A DNA stretch of 6,676 bases from contig CAMBYR010000124.1 in NCBI GenBank assembly GCA_945872375.1, positions 1 through 6,676 on the forward strand. The letters run 5' to 3'. Shown in pieces: positions 1-6,340 of this stretch. Position numbers and translations under genes: made by a program. The notes beneath the pieces were generated by a model that saw only the letters and a program-made list of their open reading frames with translations, ran no database searches and was not told the DNA's origin. Source of the stretch: an uncultured Blautia sp. GTDB taxonomy: Bacteria; Bacillota; Clostridia; Lachnospirales; Lachnospiraceae. Position 1 is the stretch's first letter. Every line of letters starts with the position of its first letter.

Positions 1-79
1 TTGGAACATGATCCGTTTTTATTTACTGTTCATTTCGTTCTCAGTAACCCGTTTTTTATACTGACACCACATCCGGTGA
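1..79. other. Downstream region without a recognisable gene
   Basis: This short stretch follows the stop codon of the flippase gene and runs to the window edge. It is AT-rich and contains a perfect 6-base inverted repeat (TTACTG at 23-28, CAGTAA at 42-47) with a 13-base loop. Read on the plus strand, the repeat is followed within a few bases by a run of six T (52-57). It could therefore be a weak terminator for plus-strand transcription, but no plus-strand gene is visible ahead of it. Read on the minus strand there is no U-tract, so it does not clearly end the flippase transcript. An ATG on the minus strand at 9-7 could begin another gene outside the window, but it has no convincing ribosome binding site. 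Confidence 0.4.
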
Positions 80-1702
80 TCAGCAAAGATGCAGTTTTCT
101 GCCAATCTGCCAGATCGTTCTTCCTCCCGGAAATCCTGCAAGATCCTCCGGTTCCGGTTTTGCAGCGATCAGATACACAACAAAATAGGTCACAACAGCC
201 AGAATAATGGCAATACCGAGGCAGATGACATTGATGTGGATCAGATAGTACAGTCCATAGTAAACACCGCCTGCCACTGCTGCCATAGGCACGGACGCCA
301 GAAGCGGCGGCAGATATGCCTTTTTCCATGGGTTGCGGTAGCCCATATATTTTTTCATGCTCCTGTCATTGAGCACGCACATGACCACTGCATAGACGAT
401 CATGGCGATCACCACGCCGTAAATACCCAGGTTCGTAAAGAACATTAAAACTGCCATGACAACCATATCTGCCACAAGGGCAATGGCCGCATGAATCATG
501 GGAAGACGCGGCTTTCCGATTCCCTGAAGAACACCATTGGAAATATTGGAATTTCCATTCAGGATAACCGTGATTGAGCCAATGATCAGAAGCTGTCCGC
601 CCACACCGTTGCTGACCGGGAAAATCAGCCGCATCACCGGTCCGGAAAGAACACCCAGACCCACTGCCGCAGGAATGGAGATCAGCATACTGATCCAGGT
701 TGCCTGATCCACCTTGGCGTTCGCCATTTCAATATCCCCTTTGGCATACTGTGCCGACACTTCAGGAATCATGGAAGTAGGTGCCGTGCTTGCCAGCGTC
801 AGCGGAATATTGATCAGTGTCATAAAAAATCCGTATTCTGCATAAAGAGTATTCAGAACCGTTTTGTCCAGTCCCTTTCCTCCCATAATATCAATGTACA
901 TATAGCTGTTGATGTAGCCATTTACATTATAGATAAACGCACTGAGAATGATCGGCATGATGATCAGCACAATATGCTTCATCAGACTGCGGTAATCCTC
1001 GTTCAGGGAGACGCGGTCGTGACGGATCCTGCGCCGGATATTTTTCCGGTTCATGCCATAGACCAGCAGCATGAAGATCAGTGCGGAGGCCACACCGGCT
1101 CCGGTACCCATGGTAGCTCCTGCCGCGCCCCAGCGCTGCATGGCTTCCTCTCCCTGGGAACGGAAATGATCGATCATCACTCCCGACATGATCAGAGCCA
1201 CAACTGCCACAAAGATCTGCTCAATGATCTGTGATATCGATGTTGGGAGCATATTTCTGTATGCCTGAAAATATCCCCGGAAAACGCCCAGGATGCCGGA
1301 CATAAAGATCGTCGGCGCCAGCATCTGCAGAGCCAGACGGGCATTTGCATTATCGTCCGGTACCAGGATGGAAGCACCAAATACACAGAACAGTGCCACC
1401 GCACCGCCTGCCGCAACTGCATAAACAAGGGCGCAGTAAAAAGCCCTCTGGGCATCCCGATAGCGCTTGAAAGCGATCTTTTCTGCCATTACCTTGGAGA
1501 CAGCCTGCGGAATACTGAAGGATGCGATCATCAGTAAAATAAAGTAGACGTTCTGTGCAAACTGAAACAATGCAAAGCTCTCTGCTCCCAGCGTGGAAGA
1601 CAGGGGACTTTTATACAGCATTCCGATGATCTTGGACACCAGTGCGGCCACCATCAGGAATGAAGCATTTTTCACCATTGTATTATCATTTTTCTTATTC
1701 AT
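80..1702 (-). CDS. MurJ/SpoVB-like lipid-linked oligosaccharide flippase (MOP/MATE superfamily)
   Basis: A predicted integral membrane protein of 540 residues, the usual size for the YtgP/SpoVB branch of the polysaccharide flippase family in the MOP superfamily. Family members move undecaprenyl-linked cell-wall or polysaccharide precursors (lipid II for YtgP/MurJ) from the inner to the outer face of the cytoplasmic membrane. Many hydrophobic segments span the whole length, with short charged loops between them. Family-like stretches include the N-terminal region with SKIIGMLYKSPL (about 23-34), GVFRGYFQAYRNMLPTSISQ (139-158) and GNSNISNGVLQGIGKPRLPM (383-402). A tail of about 25 residues after the last membrane segment is probably cytoplasmic. 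An in-frame TTG at 1732 would add 10 residues and overlap ung but has no ribosome binding site, so the ATG at 1702 is preferred. It is last in the hisH-hisF-ung unit, 16 bases after ung. Lipid II versus another oligosaccharide, or a spore-related role, cannot be decided from sequence. Confidence 0.88.
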   Translation of the reverse strand: MNKKNDNTMVKNASFLMVAALVSKIIGMLYKSPLSSTLGAESFALFQFAQNVYFILLMIASFSIPQAVSKVMAEKIAFKRYRDAQRAFYCALVYAVAAGGAVALFCVFGASILVPDDNANARLALQMLAPTIFMSGILGVFRGYFQAYRNMLPTSISQIIEQIFVAVVALIMSGVMIDHFRSQGEEAMQRWGAAGATMGTGAGVASALIFMLLVYGMNRKNIRRRIRHDRVSLNEDYRSLMKHIVLIIMPIILSAFIYNVNGYINSYMYIDIMGGKGLDKTVLNTLYAEYGFFMTLINIPLTLASTAPTSMIPEVSAQYAKGDIEMANAKVDQATWISMLISIPAAVGLGVLSGPVMRLIFPVSNGVGGQLLIIGSITVILNGNSNISNGVLQGIGKPRLPMIHAAIALVADMVVMAVLMFFTNLGIYGVVIAMIVYAVVMCVLNDRSMKKYMGYRNPWKKAYLPPLLASVPMAAVAGGVYYGLYYLIHINVICLGIAIILAVVTYFVVYLIAAKPEPEDLAGFPGGRTIWQIGRKLHLC

Positions 1703-1713
1703 TTTACATTTTT

Positions 1714-1720
1714 TCCTTCT
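1714..1720 (-). promoter_or_regulatory. Ribosome binding site choosing the flippase start
   Basis: On the minus strand AGAAGGA lies 11 bases ahead of the ATG at 1702-1700. The spacing is a little long but acceptable. The alternative TTG at 1732 has no purine-rich stretch at a useful distance. The site overlaps the ung stop codon (1721-1719), which fits translation of the flippase following that of ung. Confidence 0.6.
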
Positions 1721-2405
1721 ACTTATTCTCAATCTGCCAGTCGACAGGCTCCAGTCCGTTGGCTGTCAGGAATTCATTTGTTTTACTGAAATGACGGCAT
1801 CCGAAAAATCCGCGGTATGCGGACAGAGGACTGGGATGCGGTGCCTCGAGGATCAGATGATGGGGATTGTGCAGCATGGAATGTTTCATCTGCGCCGGTC
1901 TTCCCCAAAGCAAAAATACGATGGGGCGATCCTGCTCATCCAGCACACGGATGGCGGCATCTGTAAACTGCTCCCAGCCGATTCCGCGATGGGAATTTGC
2001 CTGATGTGCCCGAACCGTCAGCACGGTGTTCAAAAGCAGTACACCCTGCCTTGCCCATTTTTCCAGATATCCGTTGTCCGGAATAAAACATCCCAGATCA
2101 TCATGAAGCTCCTGATAAATATTTACCAGGGACGGCGGAATCTCCACATCCTTTTTCACAGAAAAGCAAAGCCCGTGAGCCTGGCCGTCGTTGTGATAGG
2201 GATCCTGGCCCAGAATGACCACCTTCACCTGGCTGAGAGGCGTAAAATGAAAGGCATTAAATACGTCATCCGCCGGCGGAAAAATTTTCCTGGTACTGTA
2301 TTCTTCATTGATCTTTTTATACAGGCTGGTGTAATAAGGCTGCCGGAATTCTCCCTTCAGCGCCTCCAGCCATTCTCCTGACAAAGGAGCCATTTGTTTC
2401 ACCAT
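1719..2405 (-). CDS. ung: Uracil-DNA glycosylase, family 1
   Basis: Cytoplasmic DNA repair enzyme that cuts the N-glycosidic bond of uracil in DNA, starting base excision repair after cytosine deamination or dUTP misincorporation. The 228-residue length matches family 1 enzymes (about 220-230). The water-activating motif GQDPYH is at 66-71 with catalytic Asp68. The uracil-stacking Phe is at 81 (HGLCFSV), and LLLNTVLTV at 123-131 carries the uracil-recognition Asn126. The DNA-intercalation loop HPSPLSAYRGFFGC is at 190-203 with catalytic His190. Nothing essential is missing. The start is slightly ambiguous: AGAGAGG sits only 2 bases before the ATG at 2405 and 5 bases before an in-frame GTG at 2402, and an ATG four codons downstream is also possible. 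The gene begins 29 bases after hisF with no terminator between them, which suggests co-transcription. Confidence 0.97.
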   Translation of the reverse strand: MVKQMAPLSGEWLEALKGEFRQPYYTSLYKKINEEYSTRKIFPPADDVFNAFHFTPLSQVKVVILGQDPYHNDGQAHGLCFSVKKDVEIPPSLVNIYQELHDDLGCFIPDNGYLEKWARQGVLLLNTVLTVRAHQANSHRGIGWEQFTDAAIRVLDEQDRPIVFLLWGRPAQMKHSMLHNPHHLILEAPHPSPLSAYRGFFGCRHFSKTNEFLTANGLEPVDWQIENK

Positions 2406-2407
2406 GT

Positions 2408-2414
2408 CCTCTCT
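2408..2414 (-). promoter_or_regulatory. Ribosome binding site of ung, start ambiguous
   Basis: The minus-strand sequence AGAGAGG is the only good Shine-Dalgarno match ahead of ung. It is 2 bases from the first ATG (2405), 5 from the adjacent in-frame GTG (2402) and 14 from the ATG at codon 5. Spacing favours the GTG, while codon preference favours the ATG. The protein would differ by a single residue between the first two. Confidence 0.5.
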
Positions 2415-2434
2415 TTTGTATATTGAAGAAGCGT

Positions 2435-3193
2435 CTATCTTCTTACCGAAACGCCCCGCTCTGCCAGATAGTCCTTTACCTGGCTGATCTCAAGCTCTTT
2501 ATAATGGAATAACGAAGCTGCAAGTGCCGCGTCGGCGCCGCCTTCGCTTAATGCATCGTAAAAATGTTCCAGAGTACCTGCACCGCCGGAAGCAATCACA
2601 GGAATGGATACCGCATCTGCCACAGCCCGGGTAAGCTCCATATCATATCCGGCCTTTGTGCCGTCGCAGTCCATACTGGTCAGAAGGATCTCGCCTGCAC
2701 CCAGAGCCTCGGCCTTCTTTGCCCATTCCAGAGCATCAATACCGGTATCCAGACGTCCTCCGTGCTTATATATATTCCAGCCGCCGTCCGGTCTTCTTTT
2801 TGCATCGATCGCCACTACCACACACTGGCTTCCGAATTTGGATGCCGCCTCCGTGATCAGCTCCGGACGGTCAATGGCAGCAGAATTCACAGAAATCTTA
2901 TCGGCTCCTTCCCGCAAAAGCCGGCGAAAATCCTCTACTGTACGGATACCTCCTCCTACGGTAAAGGGAATAAACACATTTGCCGCAACGGCACGTACCA
3001 TTTCCACCACCGTATCTCTTGCCTCACAGGAAGCCGTAATATCCAGAAATACCAGTTCGTCCGCACCAGCCGCATCATAGGCCTTTGCAATCTCCACCGG
3101 ATCCCCGGCATCTTTCAGGTCCACAAAGTTGACACCCTTTACCACCCGTCCTTTATTTACATCCAGGCAGGGAATGATTCGTTTTGTAAACAT
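2435..3193 (-). CDS. hisF: Imidazole glycerol phosphate synthase, cyclase subunit HisF
   Basis: Cyclase half of imidazole glycerol phosphate synthase. It combines PRFAR with ammonia delivered by HisH, giving imidazole glycerol phosphate for histidine synthesis and AICAR for purine synthesis. The protein has 252 residues, the normal length for this (beta/alpha)8 barrel. Catalytic Asp11 (PCLDVNKG) and Asp130 (VAIDAKR) are both present. The phosphate-binding loops are VGGGIRT (79-85) and ASGGAGT (201-207). Residues matching the ammonia-gate positions Arg5, Glu46, Lys99 and Glu168 of the Thermotoga enzyme can also be placed. The start at 3193 has a strong AAGGAGG nine bases upstream. It overlaps the end of hisH by 41 bases in another frame, consistent with coupled translation of two subunits made in equal amounts. 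The canonical active site argues for true histidine synthesis. Confidence 0.98.
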   Translation of the reverse strand: MFTKRIIPCLDVNKGRVVKGVNFVDLKDAGDPVEIAKAYDAAGADELVFLDITASCEARDTVVEMVRAVAANVFIPFTVGGGIRTVEDFRRLLREGADKISVNSAAIDRPELITEAASKFGSQCVVVAIDAKRRPDGGWNIYKHGGRLDTGIDALEWAKKAEALGAGEILLTSMDCDGTKAGYDMELTRAVADAVSIPVIASGGAGTLEHFYDALSEGGADAALAASLFHYKELEISQVKDYLAERGVSVRR

Positions 3194-3815
3194 CCCAGCA
3201 TCCCTCCTTTTCTATGGCTGCAAAATTTTCCAGGATCTTCAGCCCGAACCGGCTGCTTTTTTCCGGATGGAACTGGCAGGCAAATACATTGTCCTTTTCC
3301 ACCGACGCGTGAATACAGGTGCTGTACTGTGTCACCGCTTTCACGATTTCCGGTTCCTCTGCCTGCAGATAATAGGAATGCACAAAATACACATAGGTAT
3401 CCTCGGGAATTCCGGCAAACAGCCTGCCATCATTCTGCAAATGCAGGGAATTCCACCCCATATGTGGGATCTTCAGTCCCGGCGCCGGAGGGATCTTTAC
3501 GATTTTTCCCTTCAGAATTCCAAGACCTTCCACTCCCGGACTTTCTTCGCTGCTTTCAAACAAAAGCTGAAGTCCCAAGCAGATTCCCAGAAACGGTGTC
3601 CTGTTTTCAACAATTTCATGAATCACCGGCACAAGACCATACCGGTGAAGATGTTCCATGGATTCTCCAAAGCTTCCCACTCCCGGCAGAATCACTTTAT
3701 CTGCAGCCAGAAGCACCTTCGGATCTCGGGAAACCAGCGTTTCCTGACCCAGAAAGTGAAGCGCTTTCTCCACACTTTTTATGTTTCCCGCATCGTAGTC
3801 AATAATTCCGATCAT
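3153..3815 (-). CDS. hisH: Imidazole glycerol phosphate synthase, glutamine amidotransferase subunit HisH
   Basis: Class I glutamine amidotransferase subunit. It hydrolyses glutamine and passes ammonia through HisF to PRFAR in the fifth step of histidine synthesis. Numbered from the ATG at 3815 (220 residues), the protein shows the N-terminal strand MIGIIDYDAGNIKSVEKAL, the oxyanion-region loop PGVGSF (44-49), the nucleophile in LGICLGLQLL (Cys79), the HMGWN motif (118-122), and FHPEKSS with catalytic His183 and Glu185. An in-frame ATG at 3833 would add six residues but has a poor ribosome binding site, and family members start at the MIGIIDY position. About 18 residues follow the usual end near LENFAAI, running into the start of hisF, so the protein is somewhat longer than the typical ~200 residues. 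It is first in the hisH-hisF-ung-flippase unit. The leader is short, with no T-box or histidine attenuator visible. Confidence 0.97.
   Translation of the reverse strand: MIGIIDYDAGNIKSVEKALHFLGQETLVSRDPKVLLAADKVILPGVGSFGESMEHLHRYGLVPVIHEIVENRTPFLGICLGLQLLFESSEESPGVEGLGILKGKIVKIPPAPGLKIPHMGWNSLHLQNDGRLFAGIPEDTYVYFVHSYYLQAEEPEIVKAVTQYSTCIHASVEKDNVFACQFHPEKSSRFGLKILENFAAIEKEGCWDVYKTNHSLPGCK
3203..3209 (-). promoter_or_regulatory. Strong ribosome binding site of hisF inside hisH
   Basis: AAGGAGG on the minus strand, nine bases before the hisF ATG. It lies inside the last codons of hisH, so hisF initiation happens while hisH is still being read. This fixes the hisF start at 3193 and makes the gene overlap real. 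Confidence 0.8.
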
Positions 3816-3819
3816 AAGC

Positions 3820-3828
3820 TCACATCCT
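3820..3828 (-). promoter_or_regulatory. Ribosome binding site choosing the hisH start
   Basis: The minus-strand sequence AGGATGTGA differs by one base from the ideal AGGAGGTGA and ends four bases before the ATG at 3815. The alternative ATG at 3833 has only an AAAGAGAAA stretch upstream. This favours the shorter, family-typical start. Confidence 0.65.
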
Positions 3829-3858
3829 GTCATTTTCTCTTTTTGTCAAATTATTTTA

Positions 3859-3886
3859 AGTATAACGCAAAAAAAGGCATTTGCAA
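3859..3886 (-). promoter_or_regulatory. Candidate sigma-A promoter for the hisH unit
   Basis: On the minus strand, TTGCAA (3886-3881, four of six consensus bases) is followed after 16 bases by TATACT (3864-3859, five of six). Transcription would begin near 3851 and give a leader of about 35 bases ahead of hisH. The preceding kinase operon appears to end at a terminator here, so the his unit needs a promoter in this gap. The -35 box lies within the 3' arm of that terminator hairpin. This is motif reading only. Confidence 0.45.
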
Positions 3887-3908
3887 AGTGATTTCTTTGC
3901 CAACGCCT
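3869..3908 (-). terminator. Rho-independent terminator of the two-component operon
   Basis: On the minus strand the arms are 3908-3895 and 3888-3875. They form a 14-position stem with 12 Watson-Crick pairs, one G-U pair and one G-A mismatch, around a 6-base loop. A run of U (3875-3869) follows at once. The hairpin begins 7 bases after the kinase stop codon. Five A residues precede it (3914-3910 on the minus strand), so it might also work in the other direction, although no plus-strand gene needs it. Confidence 0.85.
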
Positions 3909-3915
3909 GTTTTTG

Positions 3916-5478
3916 TTATTTTCGATCCAATGAAAACCAGAATTCCACACCATTATCGTAATTATGCACACCATATTCCTGGTTCATGCCTTCCATGATG
4001 GCTTTCACAATGGAAAGGCCGATTCCGCTTCCGCCGTACTCCCGTGTTCTGGCCTTGTCCACCTTATAGAATTTATTCCAGAGGTTGGGAATGTCCGCTT
4101 CCGGAATCGGATGACCTGTATTAAATACGGAGATTCTGACTCTGGTATCTTCTTTATGAATCATGACTTCTATCTCCCGGTCGCCGTCCAGATGATTCAG
4201 GGCATTGCTGACATAATTGGTCACCACTTCCTCCACCTTGAATTCATCCGCCCATACATAGACCGGGTGGGATGCATGAAAAATCACGGTGGCATTTTTC
4301 TGCTGTATCATGATATCCATGCTCTGAAGAACCCCCTGGATAACAGAAACAATATCAAAGCGTTCCATCACTGCTGCATCCTTGCCTGATTCCAGCTGGT
4401 TCAGCGTCAGAAGATTCCTGACAAGCTTGTTCATTTTAGACGCCTCATCCATGATCACGTCGCAGTAAAATTCCCTGCTTTCCGGATCATCCGAGATATT
4501 TTCCTTCAGACCCTCCGCATATCCCTGTATCAGGGCAATGGGAGTTTTCAGTTCGTGAGAAACGTTGTCCAGAAATTCTTTTCGCATCTGATCGATCTTG
4601 ATCTTATCCTGAATATCCTTTTCCAGACGGTTATTGGCAGATTTCAGTTCTGAAATCGTGTGCTCCAGTTCCTCACACATTCTGTTGAAATTATCTCCGA
4701 GCACGTCGATCTCATTACCGGCATGACTTTGATATCTGGCATCAAAATCCAGATCCGTCTTCTGCTGGGAAAGTCTGGTGAGCTCACTGATGGGTTTTGT
4801 GATCCGGTTGGTCACCGCCCAGATGGCTGCACCGCTGATCAGAATGATGATCAGCCCCACATAAAAATAGAAGCTGTTGGAAATAGATGCGCTTTCCCGG
4901 ATGCTTTCCAGCGGCGAACGGATCAGGAAATAGCTTCCTCCCGTAAGCCTTCCCCAGCATTCCACGTAATCCATCCCCACAAACCGGTCATGCACCTGCT
5001 GAACCACATAGCTGTCGGTTTCTTCCAGCACTTCTGTGTAGCTTTTCTTGGCCTCCTGATCCAGATTATAGGCATAGCCTACCAGGCGGTTGTGCAGCAT
5101 CTGAGAAGTATCGCCTACCGATGTCTGAAGCTCGTTATCCGGAGAGATCACCACCAGAGAAAGATTGTTTCTGGAGCAGATTCGTTTCAGTTCGTCCGAA
5201 AGTTCCACCTCATTGTCTTCTGTCCCGTCAGAAAAAATCTCACCCTGCCCGGAACCGTAGGGCGTAAAATCCATCTCGTTCAGGCTCTCCCGAATCTCCA
5301 GAAGCACATCTGATTTTTTTGAAACATAATATTTTTCCAGAAATATTCCATTGATGGCTGTAATCGCGAAAATGGACAGCAGCAAAAGGCCGATAAACAG
5401 CATTGCAATCTGGTTTCTCATGGAATGCCGCTTCCGCCGGCGCCTGCTTTTATGATTTGCAGAAGCTTGCGTACTCAT
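3916..5478 (-). CDS. Membrane sensor histidine kinase, HAMP-HisKA-HATPase type
   Basis: Sensor kinase of 520 residues that should autophosphorylate and pass phosphate to the regulator encoded just upstream. A basic cytoplasmic tail (RRRRKR at 12-17) precedes membrane segment 1 (about 23-46). An extracytoplasmic domain of about 155 residues (47-201) follows, with two cysteines (101 and 174). Membrane segment 2 is about 202-224. A HAMP linker (about 225-275) leads through a helical stretch to the HisKA domain with phosphoacceptor His308 in NVSHELKTP. The ATPase domain shows the N box NYVSNALNHL (421-430), the G1-type FNTGHPI (452-458), the F box LWNKFYKVDKAR (466-477) and the G2 box GGSGIGLSIVKAI (482-494). 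The start overlaps the regulator stop as ATGA, with GAGGTGG just upstream. The sensor domain may be Cache/PAS-like, but I could not assign its ligand. The class resembles Firmicutes OmpR-family partners; the exact orthologue is unknown. Confidence 0.95.
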   Translation of the reverse strand: MSTQASANHKSRRRRKRHSMRNQIAMLFIGLLLLSIFAITAINGIFLEKYYVSKKSDVLLEIRESLNEMDFTPYGSGQGEIFSDGTEDNEVELSDELKRICSRNNLSLVVISPDNELQTSVGDTSQMLHNRLVGYAYNLDQEAKKSYTEVLEETDSYVVQQVHDRFVGMDYVECWGRLTGGSYFLIRSPLESIRESASISNSFYFYVGLIIILISGAAIWAVTNRITKPISELTRLSQQKTDLDFDARYQSHAGNEIDVLGDNFNRMCEELEHTISELKSANNRLEKDIQDKIKIDQMRKEFLDNVSHELKTPIALIQGYAEGLKENISDDPESREFYCDVIMDEASKMNKLVRNLLTLNQLESGKDAAVMERFDIVSVIQGVLQSMDIMIQQKNATVIFHASHPVYVWADEFKVEEVVTNYVSNALNHLDGDREIEVMIHKEDTRVRISVFNTGHPIPEADIPNLWNKFYKVDKARTREYGGSGIGLSIVKAIMEGMNQEYGVHNYDNGVEFWFSLDRK

Positions 5479-6155
5479 GCATCCACCTCGAATTTATAGC
5501 CCATTCCCCATACTGTACGGATGTATTCCCCTTTTTCACCCATTTTACTGCGAAGCTTTTTCACATGGGTATCTATGGTGCGGGCATCGCCGAAGTAATC
5601 GTAATTCCATACGGAATTCAGGATCTTTTCTCTGGACAGAGCGATTCCCTGATTTTCCAGAAAATAAGTGAGCAATTCAAATTCCTTAAAGCTCAGCTCC
5701 ATAGGTGAGCCGTCCACTGTGGCAAGATGTGCTGCCTTATCAATGACGATTCCCCCTGCAGAAAGCACATCTCCTGCGGTATCCTGTCCCGTTCTCCTTA
5801 AGATTGCCTCGACACGGGCAACCAGGATCTTCGGGCTGAAGGGTTTGGAAATATATTCATCCACGCCAAGATCAAAGCCGAGGAGCTCGTCTCTTTCGTC
5901 GCCGCGGGCCGTGAGCATGATAATGGGAACTTTGGAATTTTTGCGGATTTCTCTGCACACTTCCCAACCATCCATCTTTGGCATCATCACATCCAGGATA
6001 ATCAGTGCAATCTCTTTTTCCTTATAAAAGAGATCCATGGCTTCTTCACCATCTCCGGCCTCCAGAACCTGGAAATTTTTTTTCGAAAGAAAGTCCTTTA
6101 CAAGCTTCCGCATACGACTTTCATCATCCACTACAAGGATTTTTAAACCATCCAT
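5475..6155 (-). CDS. OmpR/PhoB-family response regulator
   Basis: Cytoplasmic DNA-binding regulator of 226 residues, the standard length for the family. The receiver domain (about 3-121) has the acidic pair Asp10-Asp11, the phosphoacceptor Asp55 in LIILDVMMPKMDG, Thr82 in MLTARGD and Lys104 in ISKPFSP. A short linker leads to a winged-helix domain (about 130-224). That domain includes the LSFKEFELLTYFLENQG region, the recognition helix around DARTIDTHVKKLRSKM (190-205) and the C-terminal hairpin RTVWGMGYKF (213-222). The start at 6155 has GGAGG seven bases upstream. The stop overlaps the kinase start by four bases, which marks the two as a translationally coupled pair. The target genes cannot be read from the sequence. 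Autoregulation is possible but not shown. Confidence 0.96.
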   Translation of the reverse strand: MDGLKILVVDDESRMRKLVKDFLSKKNFQVLEAGDGEEAMDLFYKEKEIALIILDVMMPKMDGWEVCREIRKNSKVPIIMLTARGDERDELLGFDLGVDEYISKPFSPKILVARVEAILRRTGQDTAGDVLSAGGIVIDKAAHLATVDGSPMELSFKEFELLTYFLENQGIALSREKILNSVWNYDYFGDARTIDTHVKKLRSKMGEKGEYIRTVWGMGYKFEVDA

Positions 6156-6191
6156 AACAATTCCTCCGATACAAATTTCTATCCATACAAT

Positions 6192-6200
6192 ACTATATCA
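6192..6200 (-). promoter_or_regulatory. Candidate extended -10 promoter for the response regulator (proximal copy)
   Basis: On the minus strand TGATATAGT fits the extended -10 form TG-N-TATAAT with one mismatch (TATAGT at 6197-6192). It would start transcription near 6185, about 30 bases before the regulator ATG, leaving room for the GGAGG site. No good -35 box is seen at 16-18 bases, which extended -10 promoters can tolerate. It is one of two identical copies. Confidence 0.4.
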
Positions 6201-6227
6201 CATATACCGTACCTGACTTCTACTGCT

Positions 6228-6236
6228 ACTATATCA
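6228..6236 (-). promoter_or_regulatory. Second extended -10-like motif (distal copy)
   Basis: The same minus-strand TGATATAGT occurs 36 bases upstream of the proximal copy, with TATAGT at 6233-6228. A TTCACA further upstream (about 20 bases from it) is too distant to be a standard -35. It may be a second promoter, or the pair may be a repeated binding site. Confidence 0.3.
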
Positions 6237-6265
6237 GAGTTTTATGTCTCTTTTGTGAACAGATC

Positions 6266-6319
6266 AAAAAAAATCCCTTTCGCAAAACAGCATTTTTCCA
6301 CTGCTTTGTCAAAAGGGAT
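6266..6319 (-). terminator. Rho-independent terminator of the ABC transporter operon
   Basis: On the minus strand the outer stem pairs 6319-6312 with 6280-6273 (8 perfect pairs, ATCCCTTT with AAAGGGAT). After a small asymmetric internal loop, an inner 8-position stem (6308-6301 with 6290-6283, one G-U pair) closes a loop of about 10 bases. The distal arm runs straight into a run of seven more U (6272-6266). It begins 21 bases after the ATPase stop codon, so the transporter and the two-component genes are separate transcription units. Confidence 0.88.
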
Positions 6320-6340
6320 CAGTTCTTCCAATAAATTTTT

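Larger units (their letters stand above)
6191..6236 (-). repeat. Direct repeat of TGATATAGTA, 36-base period
   Basis: The 10-base word TGATATAGTA (minus strand) occurs exactly at 6236-6227 and again at 6200-6191, in the otherwise gene-free region between the ABC terminator and the response regulator. The 36-base period is about three and a half helical turns, unlike the 10-11 base spacing usual for OmpR-family half-sites. Tandem -10 elements are the simpler reading. Confidence 0.6.

Noticed and set aside
1703..1732. Extended flippase start at the TTG at 1732
   Set aside because: It uses a rare start codon without a ribosome binding site and overlaps ung. The ATG at 1702 has an AGAAGGA site.
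1593..2381. A plus-strand open frame of 262 codons opposite ung and the flippase start
   Set aside because: It is antisense to well-supported genes, has no domain-like pattern, and is explained by the codon structure of the opposite strand.
2564..3805. A long plus-strand open frame (413 codons) opposite hisF and hisH
   Set aside because: It lies antisense to two genes with intact catalytic motifs. Its translation is rich in Ser, Pro, His and Cys with no recognisable domain, as expected of a shadow frame. I see no ribosome binding site or promoter for it.
2435..3815. HisH/HisF paralogues of the kind found in O-antigen or nonulosonic acid clusters, suggested by the nearby flippase
   Set aside because: Both proteins keep canonical histidine-pathway features: HisF Asp11 and Asp130 in PCLDVNKG and VAIDAKR contexts, and a complete HisH triad. 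No sugar-modifying genes are present, and the flippase resembles the MurJ/SpoVB type.
3843..3848. A perfect TTGACA on the minus strand as -35 box for hisH
   Set aside because: The best downstream -10 match (TATGAT) overlaps the hisH start codon and lies 27 bases away, too far. The hexamer at the correct 17-base distance (GATGTG) is a poor -10.
3816..3875. T-box or histidine attenuator ahead of hisH
   Set aside because: The gap between the kinase terminator and hisH is only about 50 bases. It holds no run of His codons, no T-box sequence and no second hairpin.
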